The translations under genes and the position numbers were made by a program. From contig JBIKOO010000027.1 of NCBI GenBank assembly GCA_044358015.1, positions 1 to 22,539 of the forward strand: a DNA stretch of 22,539 bases. The letters run 5' to 3'. Positions 7,201 through 13,905 of this stretch are shown here, one piece after another. How positions within the stretch are numbered: the stretch's first letter is position 1; every line of letters begins with the position of its first letter. The notes beneath the pieces are model-generated. The model worked only from the letters and a program-made list of their open reading frames with translations. It was not told the DNA's origin and searched no databases. This stretch comes from Casp-actino8 sp044358015 (lineage in GTDB: Bacteria > Actinomycetota > Acidimicrobiia > Acidimicrobiales > Ilumatobacteraceae).

Positions 7201-8501
7201 CAGCCAAATCCTTTCAATCCTGTGAGTGCATCACGAAGAAGTTCAGAAAGTTTGATGCCAGCTTTCTTGCGTTCTTCACGCACGATCCGACGCACTCCGG
7301 GTTTTGGGTGCGGATTTTCAACACTGAACATGCGCTCAACAATGCCAGTTACAAACATGGGGTATTTGTGTTGAACTCGGTCTGACAAGACCAAGTGCGG
7401 AATCTTGCGCAACTTCTTGTGATCTTTGAGAACGAAGGTCTCGTTAAGTTTCTTTGTGTACGACTGCAATCCAGATGCTGAGGTATTGCCACTTTGAATT
7501 GCTTTCGCCGCCGCTTCGCCGGCGTACATTCCACTGGCCATCGCGAAGTTGACGCCTTCAAGCCAGATGCCGGCAGCCAGACATAACGCGGCAGCGTCAC
7601 CAGCAACAAGCAGTCCGTCAGCGACCATCGTGGGCATCATGTCAAGACCTGCTTCAGGAATGACATGGGCTGAATATTCGGTGACTTCTGCGCCTTCAAT
7701 AAGAGGAGCAATGGCGGGATGCCTTTTGAGTTCGGCAATGATTTCTTCGGGTCGCTTCTTTTGTGCTGACAATTTGGGAAGCTTCAAAACAACACCAAGC
7801 GCAATGGTGTCGAGGTTGGTATAGATAAAGCCACCGCCGTTGACGCCAGATGTTCCACCCAGTATTTCAATGTCGACACCTTGATTGTCGCGAACGCCGA
7901 ACCGTTCATCAATGACACTCTTCGGCAGTGACAAAGTTTCTTTGACGCCGAGGGTGTAGTTACTGGCATCAACTGTTTTGTAAAGACCAGCCTCTTTAGC
8001 TAAGAAACTGTTCACCCCATCGCATGCGATGACCACCGAAGCGGTGAGGTCTCCATCGGGGCGATCGGTAGTGATACCAGTAATGCGACCTTGCGCATCT
8101 TTCAAAAGACCAGTCACTGTTGTTGAGCAAATGAGTTCTGCACCAGCAGCAACTGCTTGTTGGGCGAGCCAGTTATCAAAGTCGGGTCGATATGCAGTCG
8201 CGCCGTTGTAAGGAGCTTGGCCCCATGAATTGCTGCGGTAGTCAATGTTGAGGGCGCCAGTGTCGGATAGCAACATGGTCGAGCGACGGACAACCCATCG
8301 TTGAATGGGTGCATGCTCAAACCAATTGGGAATGAGTTCATCAAGAATGCGCGGATAAATAACTCCGCCGTACATGTTCTTTGAACCTGGGAATGGTCCA
8401 CGTTCAATCAGCACAACGCGCTTGCCGGCTTTGGCGGCAGCGATCGCCGCACATGAACCTGCCGGTCCAGCACCGACGACGATGATGTCGGTGTCGGTCA
8501 C
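7200..8501 (-). CDS. fixC: FixC-like FAD subunit, ETF:quinone oxidoreductase
   Basis: An FAD-dependent dehydrogenase of the FixC / ETF-QO family that accepts electrons from ETF and, with the FixX-like ferredoxin, passes them to the membrane quinone pool. The dinucleotide-binding motif GAGPAG is at 10-15, the acidic end of the second strand is LIERG near 31-35, GSKNMYGGVIYPRIL at 39-53 is typical of FixC, and the C-terminal FAD motif VAGDAAAL is around 299-306. At 433 residues it matches FixC and lacks the fused ferredoxin domain of mitochondrial ETF-QO, which is the separate gene downstream. The start is GTG at 8501, overlapping the etfA TGA as GTGA. Confidence 0.87.
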   Translation of the reverse strand: MTDTDIIVVGAGPAGSCAAIAAAKAGKRVVLIERGPFPGSKNMYGGVIYPRILDELIPNWFEHAPIQRWVVRRSTMLLSDTGALNIDYRSNSWGQAPYNGATAYRPDFDNWLAQQAVAAGAELICSTTVTGLLKDAQGRITGITTDRPDGDLTASVVIACDGVNSFLAKEAGLYKTVDASNYTLGVKETLSLPKSVIDERFGVRDNQGVDIEILGGTSGVNGGGFIYTNLDTIALGVVLKLPKLSAQKKRPEEIIAELKRHPAIAPLIEGAEVTEYSAHVIPEAGLDMMPTMVADGLLVAGDAAALCLAAGIWLEGVNFAMASGMYAGEAAAKAIQSGNTSASGLQSYTKKLNETFVLKDHKKLRKIPHLVLSDRVQHKYPMFVTGIVERMFSVENPHPKPGVRRIVREERKKAGIKLSELLRDALTGLKGFG

Positions 8502-9415
8502 GCTGCACCTACTTCGTTGTTGATTTGCATCAATCGTGCGAGTTCTTCAAGCACTGCATTGGCATCGGCAACAATTGCAATATCAGCCATTTGCATCATC
8601 GGGCAGTGGGCATCGGTGTTGACACTGATGATGTGTTCGGGTTGACCGAGACCGCTGGTGTGTTGCACTGCGCCGCTAATACCGAAGGCGATATACAGAT
8701 CAGGATCAACGACAACACCAGTGGTGCCAATTTGGCGTTCGTGATCGGCCCAACCGCGATCGGTAATCACGCGCGTCACGCCCATTGACGCATCAAGCGC
8801 AGTAGCAATATTTTGTAGTTGTATAAAGCGATCGCCACTCTCGAGGCCGGCTCCACCACCGATGATGCGTGGGGCTTCAGATAAATCCATCGTTGAGGCA
8901 TCGGGCGGGAGAACTGCAATGGAAGTCACCGATGATGTCGGACGAGAAACCGATGCAATATTGATCGGTGTGATGGTCGGGTTTGATGAAATGTTTTCAG
9001 TTCCGCGAATACCGATTTGCAGAGTCGCAACAAATGCCTTGTGAGGCGTGAAGTCAACAATAGAGAGTCCGCCGTTGCGCGACACACTGACTTTGTTGTC
9101 GGTGATTGAAATGGAGCCGGCATAAAGCGGGCGACCAAGCGCGTGGGCGAGATGTGGTGCGAGGTCGCGTCCATCAGGGGTGGCGGGAAGAATCAACGAA
9201 TCATGTGAGCGATTGATGTTCTCAAGTGCGGCGACAACGTTGGCGGCATGGATGTCTGTCTCGACCAACCAGATGTGGGTCGAGAAAGAGCTGAGTGTTT
9301 CGGCTGCGGTTGGCGTTCCTGAGCCGATGATGATGGCCTGACCAAAGGCCTCACAGATGGCCTCGTCGGCACCTGCAGGGGCGACTCCATCACGGACGGG
9401 AATAACAGCAATCAT
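8498..9415 (-). CDS. etfA: Electron transfer flavoprotein alpha subunit (FixB/EtfA family)
   Basis: FAD-binding alpha subunit of the ETF and first gene of the six-gene operon. The C-terminal FAD domain is clear: IGTTGVVVDPDLYIAFGISG at 229-248 and QHTSGL, then IISVNTDAHCPMMQMADIA at 262-280 and VLEEL. The N-terminal half is more divergent. The length of 305 is normal. The ATG at 9415 is fixed by an in-frame TAG two codons upstream. A TAATCT box ends 9 nt before the ATG, so the leader would be only a few bases. Upstream lies a cluster of C/G-rich palindromes (9461-9563) that may control the operon. Confidence 0.85.
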   Translation of the reverse strand: MIAVIPVRDGVAPAGADEAICEAFGQAIIIGSGTPTAAETLSSFSTHIWLVETDIHAANVVAALENINRSHDSLILPATPDGRDLAPHLAHALGRPLYAGSISITDNKVSVSRNGGLSIVDFTPHKAFVATLQIGIRGTENISSNPTITPINIASVSRPTSSVTSIAVLPPDASTMDLSEAPRIIGGGAGLESGDRFIQLQNIATALDASMGVTRVITDRGWADHERQIGTTGVVVDPDLYIAFGISGAVQHTSGLGQPEHIISVNTDAHCPMMQMADIAIVADANAVLEELARLMQINNEVGAA

Positions 9416-9424
9416 GACCTAGTC

Positions 9425-9430
9425 AGATTA
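9425..9430 (-). promoter_or_regulatory. Possible -10 box of the etf-mft operon
   Basis: TAATCT on the minus strand ends 9 nt upstream of the etfA ATG. The spacing is slightly longer than the 6-7 nt at the leaderless genes here, giving a leader of about 2-3 nt. No -35 match is visible at 17 nt. Confidence 0.35.
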
Positions 9431-9460
9431 CGCCGACTCTCGCCCGACACCCCCGTCGAA

Positions 9461-9563
9461 TGGGCGCGATATCTCCCCGAATACGGGGGTTCATTTCCCC
9501 AACTCGGGGCCGATTGCTCGGTTGGGAATCCTGACCCCCGAAAACGGGGGGTTTTCGCGCCCA
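9461..9563. promoter_or_regulatory. Cluster of C/G palindromes within a 9-bp inverted repeat
   Basis: An outer inverted repeat, TGGGCGCGA (9461-9469) and TCGCGCCCA (9555-9563), encloses CCCCG-AATA-CGGGG (9475-9488), CCCC-AACTC-GGGG (9497-9509), CCGA-TTGC-TCGG (9510-9521, alternatively inside CCCAAC 9498-9503 / GTTGGG 9521-9526) and CCCCCG-AAAA-CGGGGG (9535-9550). It sits between the DedA stop and the etfA start, both on the minus strand. It could be the DedA terminator, a multi-branched 5' leader, or several operator copies; the sequence alone does not decide. Confidence 0.5.
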
Positions 9564-9572
9564 ATAGGGAAA

Positions 9573-10226
9573 TTAGACGGCGGTTTCGTGGGTGGCTTCG
9601 GCGGTCATTTTCTTCTTGACGTAGCGCACAACTTCAATCACTAAGGTCACCGCTAACGCAGCACTGAACGCCAAAATGAATGCCTTGGTGTGGTCGTCTT
9701 CAAATTGCGAGCCAAAGGCGTAACCCAATATCGAGGCGTATGAAGCCCAGATGACGGTCGCGACGCCAACCCAACCCATAAACCAAGTTTGCGACTGTTT
9801 CGTCAAACCCGATGACAATGTGAGCACGGTGCGTCCGCCCGGAATGAAACGCGCGGTGATGAGCAATAATCCGCCCCGCTCTTCAATTTGATCGGCGGCC
9901 CATTTCAGCTTCTTCGCGGTTGATTCTTTTTTGGCAGCACGACGGTCAACCAGACCACTTGCCCGCCGACCTATTTGGTAACTGAGATTGTCGCCGATGA
10001 ATGCGCCGACGGCACCGGCAATGATGACGAAGACAACGTTGTACGAAGCGGCGCCAGCACTACTTGCGGCAACACCACCGATGATGACGGTCGTTTCGCT
10101 TGGCACTATTGGAATCACTGAATCTAGGAGGGCGATGATCAAAATGACGGCGAGAAACCACCAGTTGCCCGAAACTCGGTCAAGCCAATCGGTAAGAGTA
10201 TTGACGACGCCAGATGCTGCGAGCAC
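9573..10226 (-). CDS. DedA-family (VTT domain) membrane protein
   Basis: A 217-residue integral membrane protein of the DedA/VTT family, whose members are implicated in lipid scrambling and membrane homeostasis. Family signatures are SVIPIVPSE at 36-44, GAFIGDNLSYQIGR at 74-87 and RFIPGGR at 126-132, followed by two further hydrophobic segments and a basic C-terminus (YVKKKM). The start is GTG at 10226, with TAAGGT 6 nt upstream. The AAGG in the same place could instead serve as a Shine-Dalgarno, but the leaderless reading agrees with the neighbours. It is divergent from the VOC gene across 51 bp and followed by the palindrome cluster. Confidence 0.88.
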   Translation of the reverse strand: MLAASGVVNTLTDWLDRVSGNWWFLAVILIIALLDSVIPIVPSETTVIIGGVAASSAGAASYNVVFVIIAGAVGAFIGDNLSYQIGRRASGLVDRRAAKKESTAKKLKWAADQIEERGGLLLITARFIPGGRTVLTLSSGLTKQSQTWFMGWVGVATVIWASYASILGYAFGSQFEDDHTKAFILAFSAALAVTLVIEVVRYVKKKMTAEATHETAV

Positions 10227-10238
10227 GTGATGACCTTA
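10227..10238 (-). promoter_or_regulatory. Leaderless -10 box for the DedA gene
   Basis: TAAGGT (10233-10238, minus strand) followed by CATCAC and the GTG at 10226, spacing 6 nt. It faces the VOC promoter in a 51-bp divergent region. Confidence 0.45.
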
Positions 10239-10264
10239 GTCGGAATTTTCTGCATTCGCTGATC

Positions 10265-10277
10265 TAGCCTTCGCAAC
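10265..10277 (+). promoter_or_regulatory. Leaderless -10 box for the VOC gene
   Basis: TAGCCT (10265-10270), then TCGCAAC, then the ATG at 10278; spacing 7 nt. The hexamer is identical to those of the ROK kinase and DUF4395 genes. Confidence 0.55.
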
Positions 10278-10664
10278 ATGGCAACTATTCGAGAAATTGT
10301 GATTGATTGTTCGGACGCTGATGCAATGGCCACATTTTGGGCGGCCGCTCTTGAATTTGAATACGTCGGCGCGGCCGGTAGTTATCGGGCCCTCAATGAT
10401 CCATCGGGTGGACCAAAGTTGATTATCCAACAAGTGGACGAACCCAAATTGGTGAAGAACCGCGTGCACTTCGATCTAGAGGCAGTTGACATTCGCGCCG
10501 AGGCTCGACGAATGGAAGCACTTGGCGCAGTGTTACTTAATGACCGACGACCAATCCAAGAACACCAAACGCAGTGGATGGTTTTGGCAGATCCAGAAGG
10601 CAATGAATTTTGCATTTGCCAGATCGGGAAAATTCCAAAAGGCGACGACGGTTTCCCGGCCTAG
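10278..10664 (+). CDS. VOC-superfamily (glyoxalase-like) protein
   Basis: A 128-residue single-domain protein of the vicinal oxygen chelate fold, closest in look to the Glyoxalase_6 group. It opens with ATIREIVIDCSDADAMATFWAAAL and contains GPKLIIQQVDEPK, NRVHFDLEA and a WMVLADPEGNEFCIC ending, the usual beta-alpha-beta-beta-beta halves. H69 (in VHFD) and E110 (in EGNEF) could be metal ligands. The substrate is not predictable. The ATG at 10278 follows a TAGCCT box by 7 nt, so leaderless translation is expected. Its TAG stop overlaps the TAG of the convergent RCC1-repeat gene in a shared CTAG. Confidence 0.82.
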   Translation: MATIREIVIDCSDADAMATFWAAALEFEYVGAAGSYRALNDPSGGPKLIIQQVDEPKLVKNRVHFDLEAVDIRAEARRMEALGAVLLNDRRPIQEHQTQWMVLADPEGNEFCICQIGKIPKGDDGFPA

Positions 10665-13600
10665 TTGCCGATTGCGGCGTCGTTACTCGTTGGGTCATTT
10701 TCGCGCGATTCTTTTCTGAGATCCGAAAAAACATTCGCAAAATGAAGGAAGAGCGCCACGCCGGTGGCGATCATCGCGACCTTGCGAGTTTGTCCAGAGA
10801 GAGTGAAGAGCACGATAGTGCTACCAGCAAGTGTGAACGAGAGCTTGCTGATCTCGGTCGCCACTAGTTTGAAAATTGTCCGAGTTTTAGTCTTCACTTT
10901 GTTTATTCCAATCGTTTCTTGAGAGTGTGATTTACGGTTAAGGGTCTTGACAACGGCTATTTTCTGCGCTTGCCGTCGAGCTATTCGGTCCATGTCATGT
11001 TCGTTGATATCTAAGGCATCGGTGTTATCAAGAAAGTCTTCTTGATCCTTTGAACTGCGACCTGATGAACCGCCGCCTGATGAACCGCCGCCTGATGAAC
11101 CGCCGCCTGATGAACCGCCGCCTGATGATGGTCCGCGGTTTGGGGATGAACCGCCACCAGACGAAGATCCAGATCCGGCGATAGCGCCAGCGCCAGCAGC
11201 AATTGTCGAGATTGCGGTAGTAGTCGCAATCAAAGTCCGTCGTCCGCCCACGTCTAAATTTGAGCCAACAGGTACATATTCATCGAGTCCGCCACCGTAA
11301 ACGTCGATCTCGGCTTCAAATGTATTTTTGATTTCCGTTGGTGCATCACTGACGGCTGCCACAAGCGCTGCCTCTTGTTCTGATGTCAAGTCTCCGACCG
11401 GAATCTCAGAAAATATCTCCGCAGCTTGTTCGGTGTCAATACTTTGGAGCACCTTGTCGCTGGTTGCCAATTCGGTCGCTTGATCGCCACTGACTTCGCC
11501 ATCCAAGATTTGATCTACGGCAGCAGATACTTGTTCTTCTGAAACGTTTTCGGATTCAAGCTCGGTGAGTACTTCTGCCAGTTGTTCATCGGTGATTTCG
11601 TCAGGAATAACTACTTCGGGTTCGGTAGTCGGGGCGACCGTCGTCGTAGTGGGTACTGCAGTGGTTGTGGTCGTGCTCGTTGTGGTGGTCGGCGGCAATG
11701 TTGTTGTCGTTGAAGTTGTTGTTGATGTCGTGGTGGTCGGCGGCAGTGTGGTCGTCGTTGATGTTGTGGTAGGCGGTTGAGTTGTTGTCGTGACTTGAAC
11801 GATCAGTGGTTCGGTCGTTGTCGGCGGGACAGTTGTTGATGTGGTTGAAGTTGAAGTTGTCGATGTTGTTGTTGGAACTGCGGTGGTTGTAGTGGTGCTC
11901 GTTGTTGTTGACGTCGTTGTTGTCGGAGCATCGGTCGTTGTCGTTGTTGTTGACGTCGTTGTTGTCGGAGCCTCTGTCGTTGTCGTTGTTGTTGACGTCG
12001 TGGTGGTTGTTGTGGTTGTTGTGGTCGTTGTTGTGGTCGTCGTCGTAGTTGTAGTTGTAGTTGTTGTCGTGGTTGTGGTCGTCGTTGGCATTGACGCATC
12101 GGTCACAAACTCGAGATCAACTCCGTAGTTCGTGGTGACACTTCCGTTCGGGAAACCAGTGACGTCGGATGTGTAGTTGTAATAGCCACCCGGACCAACC
12201 AATGTGAGCGGTCCACTAAATCGACGCGGGAATTCGGCGCTACTAGCGAAAATGTGATTTTCAAGTGAAAACCCGACGGTGAAGGTATCGCCGGCAGTAA
12301 TTCGTACTGGCATATCAAATACGACCTCTTGCCAGCCCTCCGGAGTTTCTTTGATAAAAGCCTTTTTCGCGAGCACGTTCCCGCTGGCATCCCATACGGT
12401 CCCAGTATGAGGACCAGTGTTGGCAAGATCTTTAGCGAAGAGAACCTTGGTGACGTATCCGCTTTCAGATGTTGTCAGTCGAAGACCAAGGGTGAGAGAC
12501 GCGTTATATGTGGGTGAAAAACTTGATGGATACCAGCCATGCAACATGCTGTGAGCACCGGGAGCAATAGTTCGAACATTGGTGCGCACTCCGGAAAAAT
12601 CGCTGATCAGAGTCGGTGTAGCGATAGCAGCAATGTTTGGCATTGATCCCCAGCAGCGCAATTCGCCGATTGAGTTGAGAGCACACGTGCTGTAATCACC
12701 TGCCGAGACCGCAACGATTGTTCCTGACAATCCAGCGACGGACGTCGGTGTCGTGACGTTTCCTCCGGCGCTACCAATACCAATTTGGCCTTCTGCGTTA
12801 CGCCCCCAGCACTTCACCTCGTTGGTGTTCAGAAGTGCGCAATAGTGTTCGCCGCCACCAGATATCGCGAGCACTCCACTCGTGAGACCCGTGACTTGAA
12901 CTGGAGTGGCACTGTTTGAAACTTGTTCGTTACCCAGCGCTCCGCTTTGGCTGGTACCCCAACACTTGACTCCACCGTCGGTATCAACGGCACACATTGA
13001 GTAATAGGCGCCTGCGACTGATGCAACAGAAGTCATTCCTTGAATTGCGGTCGGAGTCGCCCAAAACGGTGCGTTAGAGTTTCCTCCGTCCCAGCTACCG
13101 TCGCCAGCCTTACCAAAGCCGACATAGCCCCAACATTTCAAAACACCCGTTGTCATGATTGCGCAGGTTGTTTCACTCGCCGAGTGAATTGACGCAACCG
13201 TACCGCCCAGGCCGACAACGTCGACGAGCGTGTTCGAATCAACTTGAGTCCCGTTACCAAGCGTGCCCCACCGGTTGTCACCCATGCATTTCACATTGCC
13301 GGCCGTCATTAAAAAACATGTTGCGCCTGAGCCACCAGATAAAACACTCTGTACTTCCGACGTCGCTCCCGGTACGTCGACTGGTATCAACGAGTAATTG
13401 TCTTGAACTCCGCCGCCAACACCGCTGCCCCAACACTTTGCTCCACCAGAAATGGTGACAGCGCAAGTGTTTCCGGGTCCCGCTGCAATGGAGCGGACAT
13501 TGCTCGTGAGCCCCACAACATCAACAAATGAGGGGCGGAACTCTTCAGTACCATCGCCAAGTCGACCACCTTGACCCCACCCCATACATTGGACGCCGCG

Positions 13601-13801
13601 CGAATCAGTGATTGCACATCGTTGGTATGCGCCAATCGAAATCGAACCCTGTTGCAACAAGTACTCACTGTCAAGTGATGTGTCACTGGTATCGGCCGAC
13701 GCACTATCAAAAAAAGCAGAGTTCAAGCCAATGAGGCATAGCAAAAGAGGCAGAAACGTGAGTACATGCCGCCTCTTCTGAATTCTCTGCCACTTTGCCA
13801 T
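10661..13801 (-). CDS. Secreted RCC1-repeat / DUF4082 / Thr-rich surface protein
   Basis: A 1046-residue modular extracellular protein. Residues 1-36 form a signal peptide with a basic start and a hydrophobic core ending near SASA. Residues about 45-410 hold roughly seven RCC1-like blades, each with a CAV...KCWG pair whose Cys residues probably form disulfides. About 425-565 is a DUF4082 beta domain (KVLFAKDLANTGPHTGTVWD, TAGDTFTVGF). About 573-726 is an almost pure Thr/Pro/Ser linker. About 727-850 is an acidic helical domain (DEITDEQLAEVLTELE, VSGDQATELATSD) that I remember only as a recurring C-terminal module of actinobacterial surface proteins. Then comes a hydrophobic patch near 855, a GGGSS repeat at about 883-914, and two membrane segments around 985-1025 that likely anchor the C-terminus. 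The function is unknown; adhesion or envelope display is plausible. No enzymatic motif is seen. Confidence 0.85.
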   Translation of the reverse strand: MAKWQRIQKRRHVLTFLPLLLCLIGLNSAFFDSASADTSDTSLDSEYLLQQGSISIGAYQRCAITDSRGVQCMGWGQGGRLGDGTEEFRPSFVDVVGLTSNVRSIAAGPGNTCAVTISGGAKCWGSGVGGGVQDNYSLIPVDVPGATSEVQSVLSGGSGATCFLMTAGNVKCMGDNRWGTLGNGTQVDSNTLVDVVGLGGTVASIHSASETTCAIMTTGVLKCWGYVGFGKAGDGSWDGGNSNAPFWATPTAIQGMTSVASVAGAYYSMCAVDTDGGVKCWGTSQSGALGNEQVSNSATPVQVTGLTSGVLAISGGGEHYCALLNTNEVKCWGRNAEGQIGIGSAGGNVTTPTSVAGLSGTIVAVSAGDYSTCALNSIGELRCWGSMPNIAAIATPTLISDFSGVRTNVRTIAPGAHSMLHGWYPSSFSPTYNASLTLGLRLTTSESGYVTKVLFAKDLANTGPHTGTVWDASGNVLAKKAFIKETPEGWQEVVFDMPVRITAGDTFTVGFSLENHIFASSAEFPRRFSGPLTLVGPGGYYNYTSDVTGFPNGSVTTNYGVDLEFVTDASMPTTTTTTTTTTTTTTTTTTTTTTTTTTTTTTSTTTTTTEAPTTTTSTTTTTTDAPTTTTSTTTSTTTTTAVPTTTSTTSTSTTSTTVPPTTTEPLIVQVTTTTQPPTTTSTTTTLPPTTTTSTTTSTTTTLPPTTTTSTTTTTAVPTTTTVAPTTEPEVVIPDEITDEQLAEVLTELESENVSEEQVSAAVDQILDGEVSGDQATELATSDKVLQSIDTEQAAEIFSEIPVGDLTSEQEAALVAAVSDAPTEIKNTFEAEIDVYGGGLDEYVPVGSNLDVGGRRTLIATTTAISTIAAGAGAIAGSGSSSGGGSSPNRGPSSGGGSSGGGSSGGGSSGGGSSGRSSKDQEDFLDNTDALDINEHDMDRIARRQAQKIAVVKTLNRKSHSQETIGINKVKTKTRTIFKLVATEISKLSFTLAGSTIVLFTLSGQTRKVAMIATGVALFLHFANVFSDLRKESRENDPTSNDAAIGN
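11061..11120. repeat. 15-bp tandem repeat (four perfect copies)
   Basis: CCTGATGAACCGCCG is repeated four times exactly, followed by a partial divergent copy at 11121. On the minus strand it encodes the GGGSS linker of the RCC1-repeat surface protein. Perfect copies suggest recent expansion and possible copy-number variation without a change of frame. Confidence 0.95.
11624..12085 (-). repeat. Low-complexity Thr-codon tract
   Basis: About 154 codons, mainly ACN Thr with occasional Pro, Ser, Ala, Val and Leu (units such as EAPTTTTST, DAPTTTTST, LPPTTTTST). The uninterrupted Thr run at its N-terminal side is about 30 residues. The tract forms a mucin-like, possibly O-glycosylated stalk. The opposite strand is GTT/GTC/GTG-rich and gives Val-rich shadow frames. 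Confidence 0.9.
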
Positions 13802-13813
13802 GATGCGTTTAAA

Positions 13814-13819
13814 AGATTA
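13814..13819 (-). promoter_or_regulatory. Possible -10 box of the RCC1-repeat gene
   Basis: TAATCT on the minus strand lies 12 nt before the ATG at 13801, within an A/T-rich 104-bp gap (13802-13905) that otherwise shows nothing recognisable. No -35 match at the right distance and no clear Shine-Dalgarno. Confidence 0.3.
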
Positions 13820-13905
13820 GTGACAAAGCCACTATGAATGATTTTTGTGTACAACGGAAACAGTCTTGTTTACCTAATGTTCACAAAGAAATGTTCTCTG
13901 GTGAA

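Noticed and set aside
9423..9494. A 23-codon minus-strand ORF (starts MNPRIRGD) just before etfA, preceded by GGGG
   Set aside because: It runs through the palindrome cluster, is Arg-rich only because of the C/G repeats, and the likely etfA transcript starts downstream of it.
3961..9572. Search by eye for a mycofactocin precursor gene (mftA, ending near IDGMCGVY) around mftE/mftF
   Set aside because: No short frame with such an ending was found in the gaps flanking the operon.
11061..11120. CRISPR-like or satellite array
   Set aside because: Direct 15-bp repeats without spacers inside a coding frame; they encode a Gly/Ser linker.
11841..12128. Long Val-rich open frames on the plus strand
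   Set aside because: They are the antisense of the Thr-codon tract of the surface protein gene and have no promoter or Shine-Dalgarno.
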